64,000 nt of DNA from an uncultured Muribaculaceae bacterium (lineage in GTDB: Bacteria; Bacteroidota; Bacteroidia; Bacteroidales; Muribaculaceae), in contig CALUMG010000007.1 in NCBI GenBank assembly GCA_944321705.1, positions 62,001-126,000 of the forward strand, written 5' to 3'. Position numbers and translations under genes: made by a program. The notes under the pieces were generated by a model. It had not been told where the DNA came from. It worked only from the letters and a program-made list of their open reading frames with translations, and made no database searches. Shown one piece after another: positions 1-9,207 of this stretch (the first letter of the stretch is position 1; every line of letters begins with the position of its first letter).

Positions 1-516
1 ATAGTATGGAGTTCCGCCTTCAGGCGAAAATGTATCAAAATCCATGGCAATTATCATGAAACAATAGAAATTCAAAATGGCCGTCAAGTTGCTTTCCATC
101 GTCAACTCTGAATATACCAATGGTTCATTTTCTATATAAGTGAACTCTATGTCGGTATCACGAAAGTTCATTACAGTTGTCGTGTATGAACTATTATAAA
201 CTGGCCGTAACGATTGTATTTGCAAATCACCAGTGAATTTGTCATCTTCATAGCTTTTTATGGTGAAAAACAACCGGCATTCTATTTTTTCATTGGCAGC
301 AAATTGTGCATTTGTCCATTTATTAGTGTTTACATATTCGGCTATTGCTTGTTCCAATGTCTCAAATACCTCTTTGCTGCTATTTTGGATTTGATCGGAA
401 TTCACTTCCACTGTACAATTCAATTCCTGAGCATGGACTGCTGTAACATTATATAATAATGAAAACATGAAAATACATGTCAGTCTTGACAATATCTTTA
501 AATTCAATCGGCTCAT
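1..516 (-). CDS. DUF4835 family protein, N-terminal part (gene runs off the left edge)
   Basis: Read on the minus strand from an ATG at 516, the frame stays open to base 1, giving 172 residues with no stop. The protein begins with an export-type signal (MSRLNLKILS, then a hydrophobic stretch ending near VHAQ), followed by ELNCTVEVNSDQIQ. That opening and the later DFDTFSPEGG match my memory of DUF4835, a Bacteroidota family of exported proteins of unknown role usually encoded between coaBC and recN. The start overlaps the coaBC stop by four bases (ATGA), so the two are translationally coupled in the dnaN operon. The C-terminal half lies outside the window. Family assignment rests on these motifs and on gene order. 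Confidence 0.75.
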   Translation of the reverse strand, partial: MSRLNLKILSRLTCIFMFSLLYNVTAVHAQELNCTVEVNSDQIQNSSKEVFETLEQAIAEYVNTNKWTNAQFAANEKIECRLFFTIKSYEDDKFTGDLQIQSLRPVYNSSYTTTVMNFRDTDIEFTYIENEPLVYSELTMESNLTAILNFYCFMIIAMDFDTFSPEGGTPYY

Positions 517-1715
517 TGCATTCTTGCTATTATTTCATTCACCACATCCTCTGCAACGAGTTTCTTGTCCTTCAATCCGTAATGCTTGACACTGCCGGTA
601 TTATCTATGATCGTAATCTTGTTGGTATCGGTCATGAAACCGGCACCTTTGTCACTTAAAGAATTCAAAACTATGAAATCCAAATTCTTTTTGCGAAGTT
701 TCCCGGCAGCATTAGCTTCTTCATTGTCTGTCTCAAGAGCAAATCCAACAAGAATCTGATTATCCTTTTTCAAATTGCCAAGTTTTGCAGCAATGTCAGG
801 ATTTTTCTTCAGCTTTATTACCGGAACATCGTCATGATCCCGTTTTATCTTATGAATGCTCTGATTTTCCACTGCGTAATCGGCAACTGCGGCACACATT
901 ACAGCCACATCACATGAAGGGAATATATCGACCGACGCATTATACATTTCAACAGCCGATTCAACGTTAATTACCTTAATGGACGGATGTTTCGCCTTTA
1001 TGGAAACCGGGCCGCTTATAAGCGTTACAGTCGCCCCACGGCTCGCGCAATTTTCAGCTATTGCATACCCCATCTTCCCTGAAGAATAATTTCCTATGAA
1101 TCTCACCGGATCTATTTTTTCATAAGTAGGTCCGGCTGTCACTATTACATGCTTGCCTGATAAATCTTCTGAATGGCCAAAGAAATCGTCAACAATTTCC
1201 AATATTCGCTCAGGTTCTTCCATTCTACCTTTCCCTACAAGATGGCTAGCCAATTCACCCGAAGCGGGCTCTATTATATGATTGCCATATTCACGCAATA
1301 ATGTCAAATTATGCTGTGTGCTTGGATGAGCATACATGTCTAAATCCATTGCAGGAGCGATAAAGACAGGAGCTTTCGCCGATAGATATGTAGTAATTAA
1401 CATGTTATCGGCTACCCCGTTTGCCATTTTTGCAATAGTCGAAGCTGTGGCAGGAGCAATTACCATGGCATCAGCCCACAATCCAAGATCCACATGACTA
1501 TTCCAACTTCCTGTATTTGCCGTGAAAAATTCACTTATCACTGGCTTACCACTCAAAGCCGACAATGTAACCGGCGTTATGAATTCTTTTCCCGACGGAG
1601 TTATAACGACTTGGACTTCTGCTCCGGCCTTTATGAACAACCTAAGTAAATATACAGATTTGTATGCGGCAATTCCTCCGCTTATGCCCAATATAATTTT
1701 TTTACCTTGCAGCAT
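513..1715 (-). CDS. coaBC: Bifunctional phosphopantothenoylcysteine decarboxylase / phosphopantothenate-cysteine ligase
   Basis: This enzyme carries out two consecutive cytosolic steps of coenzyme A synthesis: it joins 4'-phosphopantothenate to cysteine and then decarboxylates the product to 4'-phosphopantetheine. The 400-residue length is normal for the fusion. The N-terminal CoaC flavoprotein domain shows GISGGIAAYK (10-19), the catalytic His74 in SWNSHVDLGLWADA, PAMDLDMY (121-128) and GKGRMEEPE (161-169). The CoaB domain starts near residue 187 with the nucleotide-binding TAGPTYEKIDPVRFIGNYSS. At the substrate clamp, where the E. coli enzyme has a Cys, this protein reads GELASHLVG with Ser157. 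I believe this is a common variant in the phylum. It sits 14 bases after the dnaQ-like gene and overlaps the next gene by four bases. Confidence 0.96.
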   Translation of the reverse strand: MLQGKKIILGISGGIAAYKSVYLLRLFIKAGAEVQVVITPSGKEFITPVTLSALSGKPVISEFFTANTGSWNSHVDLGLWADAMVIAPATASTIAKMANGVADNMLITTYLSAKAPVFIAPAMDLDMYAHPSTQHNLTLLREYGNHIIEPASGELASHLVGKGRMEEPERILEIVDDFFGHSEDLSGKHVIVTAGPTYEKIDPVRFIGNYSSGKMGYAIAENCASRGATVTLISGPVSIKAKHPSIKVINVESAVEMYNASVDIFPSCDVAVMCAAVADYAVENQSIHKIKRDHDDVPVIKLKKNPDIAAKLGNLKKDNQILVGFALETDNEEANAAGKLRKKNLDFIVLNSLSDKGAGFMTDTNKITIIDNTGSVKHYGLKDKKLVAEDVVNEIIARMQ

Positions 1716-1729
1716 GACAAATTATCATT

Positions 1730-2491
1730 TTATTTGGAACGCAATTTAATGGCTGTTATCACATTTTTTGTATTTTGAGGGAAATCACCCTGCATCATCC
1801 ATCCATAATATCCAGGTTCTTTCCTGAATACTTCTTCAACTGGCATTCCTTTATATTTACCAAAATTAAAAACCTCCACATTTTTATCATTATAAATGAT
1901 GCGGCCTGCAAAATCCACGTTTTTATTTTGAGATGAAAATGCCGATAAAAAGTCTACATCATTCACAAGTGTCGGATACATGTCAAGTTGAGCTTTTAAC
2001 ACTTCATATGTAGCTCTCGTATCGGCACAAGCCGAATGGGCGTCAACCATATCCTTGTGACAATAAAACCTATAAGCAGCCGACAATGTCCTTTGTTCCA
2101 TTTTATGGTAAATTGTCTGGACATCAATAAACTTTCTTTTCGACAAATTAATATTTATGCCGGCATTGAGAAATTCTTCCACAAGAATAGGAATGTCGAA
2201 TCTGTTGCTGTTGAATCCGGCAATGTCGCTTCCTTCAAAAACTTTTTCAAGTATCTTGGCAACATCCTTGAACAATGGACAATCCTTGACATCATCATTA
2301 GTTATGTGATGTATTGCCGTGGACTCGGGAGGAATGGGAAAACCTGGATTTATCCTATAAGTTTTTTCTTCTTCCTTTCCATTAGGATAAACCTTTATAT
2401 AAGACAATTCTATTATTTTATCCTTCGATATGTTCAATCCTGTTGTTTCAACATCGAAGAATACCAATGGATTCTTTAAATTAAGTTCCAT
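1730..2491 (-). CDS. dnaQ: DnaQ-like 3'-5' exonuclease (DNA polymerase III epsilon type)
   Basis: This is a DEDDh-family exonuclease, likely the proofreading activity of DNA polymerase III. Visible catalytic residues are Asp13 and Glu15 (FFDVETTGL), Asp99 in NRFDIPIL, His152 in VDAHSACAD and Asp157. The roughly 170-residue nuclease domain is followed by a tail around 205-250 (FGKYKGMPVEEVFRKEPGYYGWMM). That tail resembles the small DUF3820-type module often found on Bacteroidota DnaQ proteins; its function is unknown to me. The gene lies 26 bases after dnaN and 14 bases before coaBC on the same strand, so it belongs to the dnaN operon. Alpha-subunit contacts cannot be judged from the sequence, so an accessory exonuclease role remains possible. 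Confidence 0.9.
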   Translation of the reverse strand: MELNLKNPLVFFDVETTGLNISKDKIIELSYIKVYPNGKEEEKTYRINPGFPIPPESTAIHHITNDDVKDCPLFKDVAKILEKVFEGSDIAGFNSNRFDIPILVEEFLNAGININLSKRKFIDVQTIYHKMEQRTLSAAYRFYCHKDMVDAHSACADTRATYEVLKAQLDMYPTLVNDVDFLSAFSSQNKNVDFAGRIIYNDKNVEVFNFGKYKGMPVEEVFRKEPGYYGWMMQGDFPQNTKNVITAIKLRSK

Positions 2492-2517
2492 AAGCTCAAA
2501 GCGCGTTTAAACTGCCA

Positions 2518-3630
2518 TCAAAGCATCATTGGCATCAACAACATCAGCAAATCTTCCCCTTCCGGTTGGGAATCTGGAATAAATATTCCAGCGCGAGTCG
2601 GATCCAATAATTTGAGCACGACAATATCAGAATTTATATTGGACAATATTTCAACCAATTTGTCATCATTGAAACCAATCGACATATCTTCGCCTTGATA
2701 ATCGCACAACACCTTTTCTTCGGCCGATTTCAAAAAATCCACATTTTCAGTAGTCAAGTTGATTTCATTGTTACTCAATGCAAATTTCACCATTCCACCT
2801 GCACTTGCGAAAACAGACACACGCTTTATTGCATTTAAAAGCGATATTCTATCTACCGACAGTACAAATGGATTATTATGAGGAATTACAGAGTTATAAT
2901 TAGGATATTTACCATTTATGAATCTGCAAGTCAATGTGTAATTCTCAACAACAAATGTCGCGCTCTTGCCATCAAATGTTATCTTTACATCCTCTTCGCA
3001 TTTTGCTATTATGCTATTGAGAATTGATGCAGGCTTCACAGGCAGTACAAATGATGCTTCTATCCCTGTTGCAATACGTTTATTTTCGAATTTTACCAAT
3101 TTATGCGTATCAGATGCCACAAATGTTATATTATCAGGCTTGATGTCCCAAAATATACCCATCATTATGCGACGAATCTCTTCATTCCCGGCAGCAAATA
3201 AAGTATAATTGATTCCCTCACTCAACTCCTTCACCGGGATGGTTATCGTGTGAGTTCCATCTCCTGATTCTTCTTTCTTAGGAAATTCATCTCCATCAAC
3301 ACCCGGGAAATTAAAATGACCATTTTGATATGTTATCAATATCGTGAATTTATCATCTATGTCAAATTGCAACGGTTGTTCTGGGATTTCTTTTAAAAGA
3401 TCAAGCAGGCTCTTGACATTGACAGCAAATTTGCCTTCTCCTTCAGCCTCATTCACTTCAACCGAGGTTGTCAATGTAGTTTCTTGATCGCTTCCGGTTA
3501 TTACAAGTTCGTCTCCTTCAAGGCTGAATAGAAAATTGTCAAGTATGGATATTGTATTTTTCGTATTAACCACCCTGCTAACAGTCGACAAATGCGACAA
3601 CAGCAACTTGCTTGAAATATTAAACTTCAT
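2518..3630 (-). CDS. dnaN: DNA polymerase III beta subunit (sliding clamp)
   Basis: This is the ring-shaped processivity clamp of the replicative polymerase, also used by repair polymerases and mismatch repair. At 370 residues it has the normal length for three repeated clamp domains. It starts with MKFNISSKLLLSHLSTVSRV. Further clamp signatures are the central FVLPVKPASILNSII, then FINGKYPNYNSVIP, and the C-terminal MLLMPMML, which matches the usual conserved C-terminus (family consensus ends in M-P-M-R/M-L). It is the first gene of the leftward dnaN-dnaQ-coaBC-DUF4835 operon. A TATATTTG element on the minus strand at 3698-3705 is the best promoter candidate. dnaA is not adjacent, which is common in this phylum. 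Confidence 0.97.
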   Translation of the reverse strand: MKFNISSKLLLSHLSTVSRVVNTKNTISILDNFLFSLEGDELVITGSDQETTLTTSVEVNEAEGEGKFAVNVKSLLDLLKEIPEQPLQFDIDDKFTILITYQNGHFNFPGVDGDEFPKKEESGDGTHTITIPVKELSEGINYTLFAAGNEEIRRIMMGIFWDIKPDNITFVASDTHKLVKFENKRIATGIEASFVLPVKPASILNSIIAKCEEDVKITFDGKSATFVVENYTLTCRFINGKYPNYNSVIPHNNPFVLSVDRISLLNAIKRVSVFASAGGMVKFALSNNEINLTTENVDFLKSAEEKVLCDYQGEDMSIGFNDDKLVEILSNINSDIVVLKLLDPTRAGIFIPDSQPEGEDLLMLLMPMML

Positions 3631-3697
3631 ATCTTTATATTTTTAATTCATTTATCGTGCCAACGACATGCTCATCACATTGCATGTTTACAGATTA

Positions 3698-3705
3698 CAA
3701 ATATA
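3698..3705 (-). promoter_or_regulatory. Candidate -7 element of the dnaN operon
   Basis: The minus strand reads TATATTTG about 68 bases before the dnaN start, matching the Bacteroidota TAnnTTTG consensus. No well-spaced -33 TTTG is visible, so the call is tentative. Confidence 0.45.
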
Positions 3706-3836
3706 GTGAAAGTTGCGTGCAATGGGAAAAAATGAGCTCGCTTATTTTTATCATCATAGAAACGCAACCTATATGGAAAAGGTTGAAACATTTAACAAAC
3801 ATGTTTTTATAGTACAAATAACCCTTTAGAAAAACA

Positions 3837-3868
3837 AAGTGGAAGAGACAAATTCATCTCTTCCACTT
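3837..3868 (-). terminator. Terminator of the M13 peptidase gene
   Basis: A perfect 12-bp stem (AAGTGGAAGAGA and its complement, 8-base loop) lies 24 bases beyond the peptidase stop. On the minus strand it is followed by a T-rich tract. Confidence 0.85.
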
Positions 3869-3891
3869 AAAACGTTTTAACGTGAATACTT

Positions 3892-5916
3892 TTACCAGAT
3901 TACAACTCTTTCTGCTGCAGGGCGGAACATTGCATCACCTTCCTTAATGCCAAAAGCATTGAAGAACGTATCAATATTTCTCAATGTTGCATTTACACGC
4001 AGCTTACCGATAGAGTGAGGGTCGGTTTTAGTACGCAACAATATATCTTCTTTTGTAGTATTTGCGGCCCAAACATTTGCATAAGCAAGATAGAATCTTT
4101 GATCAGGAGTAAATCCATCAATCTTTTCATTTCCTTTACCTTGCAAAGTTTTCTTAAATGCTGTGTAAGCAATCCTCAAACCACCTTGGTCGGCGATATT
4201 CTCACCCAAAGTAAATTGACCGTTTGCATGAACATCATCAGCAACAATTATTGCATCAAACTGAGCAGCAAGACCATCGGCAAGCTCTTTGAATTTAGCT
4301 GCATCTTCAGCTTCCCACCAATCAGTCATGTTGCCATTTTGGTCAAAGTTGCGACCTTGATCGTCAAATCCATGAGTCATTTCATGTCCTATCACAACAC
4401 CGATAGCACCATAGTTTGACGCGTCATCGTTTGTAATGTCAAAGTAAGGAGCTTGTAGGATTGCTGCAGGGAAACATATTTCATTAGTAATTGGGCTATA
4501 ATATGCATTCACAGTTTGTGGAGTCATTCCCCATTCAGAACGGTCTACAGGTTTGTTCCATTTAGAATAGTTGTCTTGAGTCAAGAATTCGCTTATTTTC
4601 TTTATATTTTCCCAATAAGACAATGTTGTATCTACCGTAACTGCACTATAATCTTTCCACTTGTCAGGATAGCCGACCTTTACAGTAAAGCTGTTAAGTT
4701 TAACCAATGCATTTACCTTTGTACGGTCACTCATCCATGTAAGCTGAGAAATATGTTCAGCAAGAGCCTTCTTCAAGTTCCCTACAAGTTCAAGCATACG
4801 TTCTTTAGCTTCAGCAGGGAAATATTTTTCCACATATAATTGGCCAACGGCTTCACCCAGCATCCCATTAGGAACGGCAAGAGCACGTTTCCAGCGAGGT
4901 TGCATCTCTTTCTTTCCGGCCATAGTCTTGGAAAACATTTCAAAATTAGCTACTACGAAATCGTCACTCAAAGAACTTGAAGCAGCCGAAATATATTCAT
5001 ACAACAAATAATCCTTTATCTCCTTGTCTGACAATGATTCAAACATATTATTTACTTCAGCAAGGAATTTAGGTTGCATGAGACACACTTGATCTATGTT
5101 CGGCAAGCCAATGGCCTTGAAATAAGATTCCCAATTTATGTTAGGATAATCTGTTTTTAATTGGTCAATAGTTCGAATATTATATTGAACTGCATAATTA
5201 CGCGATTCTTCACGAGTCATTTCAACTTTGGCAAGAGCTGTTTCAATCTTCAACACATTCTTTGCAGCTTTCTTTGCCTGAGATTTTTTATAACCCGATA
5301 AAGTGAAAATTGTTTCAATATATTTCACATAAGCTTCCCTGATGGTCTTCGTATTTTCATCATCTTCAAGATAATAATCACGATCTCCGAGTGCACCCGA
5401 AATTTCGGAAATATACATTATGTTGGTATCGGAATTTTTCAAATCGGCCATGACTGCTGTACCAAAAAATGGTGACGCAATCCCATTATGCATCCAAGCA
5501 ACAAAATCAGTAAGCTCTTCTCGCTTCATGTTTTCTATTTTCTCGAGATCAGCCTTAATTGGAGTCGCACCTTCATTGTTCAACCTCACACTATCCATTC
5601 CCATCTCATAAAGGTCATTCACCTTTTGGGCAATGGAACCTTGAGCTGGATTGGTTTCACCAAGATGTTGAACAAGACTTTTCACTTGTTCCCTGCTATT
5701 TTCAGACAATTGATCCATCGTTCCGAAACGAGAATATTGAGCTGGAAGAGGATTGTTTTTCATCCAGCCACCACAAGCGTACTGATAAAAATCTTGTCCC
5801 GGAGCTACCGATTCGTCAAGGTTGGCACGAACCACACCTTTTCCTTCTGCATTGATACTGTTTGTAGTCATAGTCAATGCCAAAATTGGAATTAAATACT
5901 TTAATGTCTTTTTCAT
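3892..5916 (-). CDS. pepO: Exported M13-family zinc metallopeptidase (neprilysin/PepO-like)
   Basis: This is an endopeptidase that cleaves oligopeptides outside the cytoplasm. The protein starts with a signal peptide (MKKTLKYLIPILALTMTTNS, processed near NSINAEG). The N-terminal M13 domain opens with VAPGQDFYQYACGGWMKNNP. The catalytic domain has VNAYYSPITNEICFPA, the zinc motif HEMTH at 511-515, and the third ligand Glu572 in GENIADQGG. The length (674) and the C-terminal FRPAAERVVIW agree with the family, whose members end in a conserved C-x-VW or similar tail. The gene lies 42 bases after the ABC-F gene with no obvious promoter between them, so read-through is possible. Its own terminator follows. 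Substrate is unknown. Confidence 0.93.
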   Translation of the reverse strand: MKKTLKYLIPILALTMTTNSINAEGKGVVRANLDESVAPGQDFYQYACGGWMKNNPLPAQYSRFGTMDQLSENSREQVKSLVQHLGETNPAQGSIAQKVNDLYEMGMDSVRLNNEGATPIKADLEKIENMKREELTDFVAWMHNGIASPFFGTAVMADLKNSDTNIMYISEISGALGDRDYYLEDDENTKTIREAYVKYIETIFTLSGYKKSQAKKAAKNVLKIETALAKVEMTREESRNYAVQYNIRTIDQLKTDYPNINWESYFKAIGLPNIDQVCLMQPKFLAEVNNMFESLSDKEIKDYLLYEYISAASSSLSDDFVVANFEMFSKTMAGKKEMQPRWKRALAVPNGMLGEAVGQLYVEKYFPAEAKERMLELVGNLKKALAEHISQLTWMSDRTKVNALVKLNSFTVKVGYPDKWKDYSAVTVDTTLSYWENIKKISEFLTQDNYSKWNKPVDRSEWGMTPQTVNAYYSPITNEICFPAAILQAPYFDITNDDASNYGAIGVVIGHEMTHGFDDQGRNFDQNGNMTDWWEAEDAAKFKELADGLAAQFDAIIVADDVHANGQFTLGENIADQGGLRIAYTAFKKTLQGKGNEKIDGFTPDQRFYLAYANVWAANTTKEDILLRTKTDPHSIGKLRVNATLRNIDTFFNAFGIKEGDAMFRPAAERVVIW

Positions 5917-5958
5917 TTTAATAAATATATAAACACAATTAAATATATCGATATGACA

Positions 5959-7950
5959 TCATATAGATTCTTTTGTCAATTCTTCAAGTTCGTTATAAGC
6001 CATCTCCCACATGCTCATCACATTTTCCATTTTCTTGTTTAATGTGGAATGCTGCTCATATATGTCGGCAGGAAGATTCTCTCCTGAAGCCAAAGATGCC
6101 TCAATTTCTTTTATCTGCTTGCCTATGGCATCTATTTCTTCTTCATATGACGCTACTTTTTTCTGCAACCGTTTAATTTCCTTTGCTTTCTCTTTTTGTT
6201 CAAAATAAGATATCTTTGAGGACTTCACTTGAGATTCTACCGACGATTCTTTTGCCGTTTTTTTCATCTTCAAGGACGCATTTGCCTTTTCTTTTGTAAC
6301 AACATTGCCTTGTGGCTGCGACATTTCCAATTGTCGCAACGATTCTATTTTCTTATATTCAAGAAAGTCATAAATTCCACCTAAATGTTCTCTAACTTTA
6401 CCTCCACCGAATTCATAAACCTTTTCGACAAGTCCGTCAAGGAATTCACGATCATGCGACACGACAATGACAGTACCATTGAAATCCTTTATAGCCGATT
6501 TCAAAATATCTTTCGTGCGCATGTCCAAATGGTTAGTAGGTTCATCGAGGATTAGCAGGTTGACTGGTTCTAACAGCATTTTTATCATTGCCAACCGCGT
6601 TTTTTCTCCACCCGATAAAACTTTTACTTTTTTGTCGGAAGCCTCGCCACCAAACATGAATGCCCCGAGAATATCTCGTATTTTCGTTCGAATATCCCCA
6701 ACAGCAACCCTATCTATTGTATCAAAGACCGTCAATTCCCCATCAAGCAGTTGAGCTTGATTTTGAGCAAAATATCCTATCTTGACATTGTGCCCTATTT
6801 TTAAAGTCCCTTCAAACGGAATCTCACCCATTATGCACTTGACAAGAGTAGATTTTCCTTCCCCGTTCTTACCCACGAAAGCGACTTTCTCTCCACGTCT
6901 TATTGTAAAAGTAACATCCTTAAAAACTAAATGGTCTCCGTAGCTTTTGCTGACTCCATCTATTATTACAGGGAAATCACCCGAGCGTGGCGCAGGTGGA
7001 AATTTTAAATTTATATGCGAATTATCGACTTCATCTATCTCAATACGTTCTATTTTTGCAAGTTGCTTTATGCGGCTTTGCACTTGTACCGATTTTGTTG
7101 CTTTGTAACGAAACCTCTCTATGAAGTCTTCTGTATCTTGAATCTGTTTTTGTTGATTTAGATATGCCCTTGTTTGTTGCTCGATGCGTTCTTTTCTCAG
7201 TTCTACAAACTTTGAATAATTGACATTGTAATCATATATCTTTCCACAAGATATTTCAATTGTACGATTAGTGACGTTATCAATAAATGCCCTGTCATGG
7301 GAAACAACCATGACTGCATTGGCTTTATTTTTTAGAAACGACTCAAGCCATTGTATTGATTCTATGTCAAGATGATTGGTTGGCTCGTCAAGCAACAATA
7401 CATCAGGATGTCTCAACAACAATTTTGCAAGTTCAATACGCATACGCCATCCGCCACTAAATTCCGATGTCGGCCGCTCGAAATCATTTCTTTCAAATCC
7501 AAGTCCGATTAATGTCTTTTCCATTTCGGCCTCGCAATTTTCCGATCCCGACATTGTAAGCAACTCGTTCAAATGAGTTATCCGTTCTATCAGTTTATTA
7601 TAATCGTCACTTTCATAATCGGTTCGAGATGCAAGTTCTTCATTTGCTTCATTTATGTCTTGTTGCAATTTCGCAATGTGGGCAAAAGCTTCCTTGACTT
7701 CCTCTCTGACGGTCTTATTGTCAGTCAAAACCATCTGTTGCGGCAAGTAACCTATAGTCACACCTGTTTGGACTGCCACGCTGCCTGTAGTTGGCATTTG
7801 CAGACCTGCTATAATCTTCAGCATTGTAGATTTTCCGGCGCCATTCTTCCCCACTAAAGCAATTTTATCTTTCTTGTTTATGACATAATTCACATTATCA
7901 AACAAAGGGCGGCAATTAAATTCTACAGATAAATTCTGAACTGAAATCAT
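5959..7950 (-). CDS. ABC-F family ATPase (ribosome-associated type)
   Basis: This is a soluble protein with two ATP-binding cassettes and no membrane segments. Such proteins act on the ribosome or translation factors rather than in transport. The first cassette has the P-loop GKNGAGKST (34-42), the signature FSGGWRMR and LLLDEPTNHLD. The second has GKNGEGKST near residue 360, LSGGEKTRL and LILDEPTNHLD. A charged linker joins the cassettes, and the C-terminal part from about residue 555 is a long coiled coil (KRLQKKVASYEEEIDAIGK). The 663-residue length and C-terminal coiled coil resemble the YheS/YdiF-like branch rather than short antibiotic-protection proteins; that placement is inference. 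A second ABC-F gene lies at 49315-51186. Confidence 0.92.
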   Translation of the reverse strand: MISVQNLSVEFNCRPLFDNVNYVINKKDKIALVGKNGAGKSTMLKIIAGLQMPTTGSVAVQTGVTIGYLPQQMVLTDNKTVREEVKEAFAHIAKLQQDINEANEELASRTDYESDDYNKLIERITHLNELLTMSGSENCEAEMEKTLIGLGFERNDFERPTSEFSGGWRMRIELAKLLLRHPDVLLLDEPTNHLDIESIQWLESFLKNKANAVMVVSHDRAFIDNVTNRTIEISCGKIYDYNVNYSKFVELRKERIEQQTRAYLNQQKQIQDTEDFIERFRYKATKSVQVQSRIKQLAKIERIEIDEVDNSHINLKFPPAPRSGDFPVIIDGVSKSYGDHLVFKDVTFTIRRGEKVAFVGKNGEGKSTLVKCIMGEIPFEGTLKIGHNVKIGYFAQNQAQLLDGELTVFDTIDRVAVGDIRTKIRDILGAFMFGGEASDKKVKVLSGGEKTRLAMIKMLLEPVNLLILDEPTNHLDMRTKDILKSAIKDFNGTVIVVSHDREFLDGLVEKVYEFGGGKVREHLGGIYDFLEYKKIESLRQLEMSQPQGNVVTKEKANASLKMKKTAKESSVESQVKSSKISYFEQKEKAKEIKRLQKKVASYEEEIDAIGKQIKEIEASLASGENLPADIYEQHSTLNKKMENVMSMWEMAYNELEELTKESI

Positions 7951-8050
7951 TGAAATAAGACCTTACTGCTATAAACAAATTTTTTGATTTTACAGAATTC
8001 CAACAAATCATCGAACTCTGCTCACTCACTTTCTTATTAAAAGTCAAATG

Positions 8051-8080
8051 CAAAGTTACCTATTTTAATCGATATACAAA
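8051..8080 (-). promoter_or_regulatory. Promoter of the ABC-F gene
   Basis: The minus strand has TTTG at 8077-8080 (-33) and TAACTTTG at 8051-8058 (-7), 18 bases apart. This leaves a leader of about 95 bases before the ABC-F start. Confidence 0.65.
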
Positions 8081-8172
8081 GGTTTTTCTACAAATAAAAC
8101 CTAATTGCATTATTCTGTAAACATTAAGTTGTTTTTTAGTAACAAAATGCTTAATCGAACATGTATCAATAT

Positions 8173-8544
8173 TCACCTATATGTTTTCAATGGAGGCATA
8201 AATGCATCAATTATATGCTCAACCTTGAAATCATCCGGATTACCTATCAAAGTAATTATGTCAAATTGTATTTCATGTGGCAGATTATTACTGTTAACAT
8301 ACGCATTTGCAGCTTTTACAAGATGGACAATTTTTCTTTTGTCAACAGCTTCAATAGGGTCAACATAGTCATTCGACCTTGTTTTTACTTCCACTATTAT
8401 TATGCGACCGTCTTTTTCTGCTACGATATCTATTTCCAATTTGTCACACTTCCAATTTGTTTCTCTTATTGTATATCCTTCTTTTATAAGAGCTTCCTTT
8501 GCCGCAACTTCTCCGACTTTCCCGAATTCATTATGCAATGCCAT
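8173..8544 (-). CDS. YraN/UPF0102 family nuclease-like protein
   Basis: This is a small cytosolic protein with the restriction-endonuclease-like fold typical of YraN. After an opening GKVGEVAAKEAL, the core nuclease residues appear as Glu37/Asp39 (KLEIDIVA) and Glu52-Val-Lys54 (VEVKTR), the usual (D/E)...ExK arrangement. The 123-residue length matches the family. Biological role is not settled; homologues are thought to process nucleic acids. The gene stands alone between the ABC-F promoter region and the divergent tRNA-Glu. The start fits the family's usual N-terminus. Confidence 0.9.
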   Translation of the reverse strand: MALHNEFGKVGEVAAKEALIKEGYTIRETNWKCDKLEIDIVAEKDGRIIIVEVKTRSNDYVDPIEAVDKRKIVHLVKAANAYVNSNNLPHEIQFDIITLIGNPDDFKVEHIIDAFMPPLKTYR

Positions 8545-8577
8545 GTCTCAGTAGGTAAAACAATTTTATGAAATTCT

Positions 8578-8608
8578 TTTGCAATTTAAAAATAATACGC
8601 TAACTTTG
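8578..8608 (+). promoter_or_regulatory. Promoter of tRNA-Glu
   Basis: TTTG at 8578-8581 and TAACTTTG at 8601-8608 are separated by 19 bases, a good Bacteroidota -33/-7 match. The tRNA begins 18 bases after the -7 element. Confidence 0.75.
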
Positions 8609-8626
8609 CAACGCAATTTAAAAAAA

Positions 8627-8699
8627 GGTGATTTAGTGTAGTGGCCTAGCACGCCACCCTCTCACGGTGGAGACCCGGGTTCGATTCCCGGATTCACTA
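8627..8699 (+). tRNA. tRNA-Glu (anticodon CTC)
   Basis: A 73-base cloverleaf can be folded. The anticodon arm is CCACC-CTCTCAC-GGTGG, with CTC at positions 34-36, which reads GAG. The T arm is CCGGG-TTCGATT-CCCGG and the D arm is GTGT...GCAC. The acceptor stem GGTGATT/ATTCACT contains a G-U first pair and a U-U mismatch at the sixth pair. The discriminator base is A and CCA is not encoded in the DNA, as is usual in this phylum. It has its own promoter and a downstream hairpin, so it is transcribed as a single-tRNA unit. Confidence 0.93.
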
Positions 8700-8731
8700 C
8701 AAAAAGGACTTCATAAAAGCCTTAAAAAATC

Positions 8732-8775
8732 AAAAGCATTGGAATTCAATTTTTTACAGAAATTCCAATGCTTTT
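8732..8775. terminator. Bidirectional terminator between tRNA-Glu and crcB
   Basis: A perfect 15-bp stem (AAAAGCATTGGAATT and complement) with a 14-base loop carries A/T tracts on both sides. It can serve both the tRNA and the converging fluoride-channel gene. Confidence 0.85.
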
Positions 8776-8832
8776 ATTGTTTATTATAGTTTGTTTTGAT
8801 TTGCCAAAAATAGAACATAAAATACAAAATCG

Positions 8833-9207
8833 TTACAACAACGCAACCACCTTATATCCTACTAAAACTGAAAACATACCAAGAGCAAGACTGCCAAAAA
8901 CATACATTGCAAAATACATGAAATTCCCATTTTGAATCAAAAAAAGCGCTTCATTTGAGAAAGTGGAAAAAGTGGTGAATCCGCCACAAAAACCAGTAAC
9001 TAACAATAGGTAAAGCCCAGCATGAGTTGGAGCAAATTTTGAAAGAATGCCAATCAACACTCCTATTAAAAGACTTCCCAAAACATTAGTGAGAAACGTG
9101 GCAACAGGGAAAGCGCCCTGCTCAGAATGAATAATCTGTGAAAGAAGATATCGTAATATACCCCCGACAAAACTCCCGGCACCAACTAATAATATGGATT
9201 TTATCAT
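8833..9207 (-). CDS. crcB: Fluoride efflux channel CrcB/Fluc
   Basis: This is a small inner-membrane channel that expels fluoride as an antiparallel dimer. The 124 residues form four hydrophobic segments. Family signatures are GSFVGGILRYLLS (11-23), TNVLGSLLIG with Asn41, and TGFCGGFTTFSTFSNE (71-86), which includes the Phe residues of the fluoride pathway (Phe80, Phe83). One copy is present, as expected for a homodimer. It lies 97 bases after the HD-domain gene on the same strand, so the two may be co-transcribed. I looked for a fluoride riboswitch upstream and saw none. Confidence 0.95.
   Translation of the reverse strand: MIKSILLVGAGSFVGGILRYLLSQIIHSEQGAFPVATFLTNVLGSLLIGVLIGILSKFAPTHAGLYLLLVTGFCGGFTTFSTFSNEALFLIQNGNFMYFAMYVFGSLALGMFSVLVGYKVVALL

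Noticed and set aside
8161..8571. 136-codon frame opposite the YraN gene
   Set aside because: It is the antisense of a conserved gene and has a biased Phe/Ile/Tyr/Ser composition typical of shadow frames.
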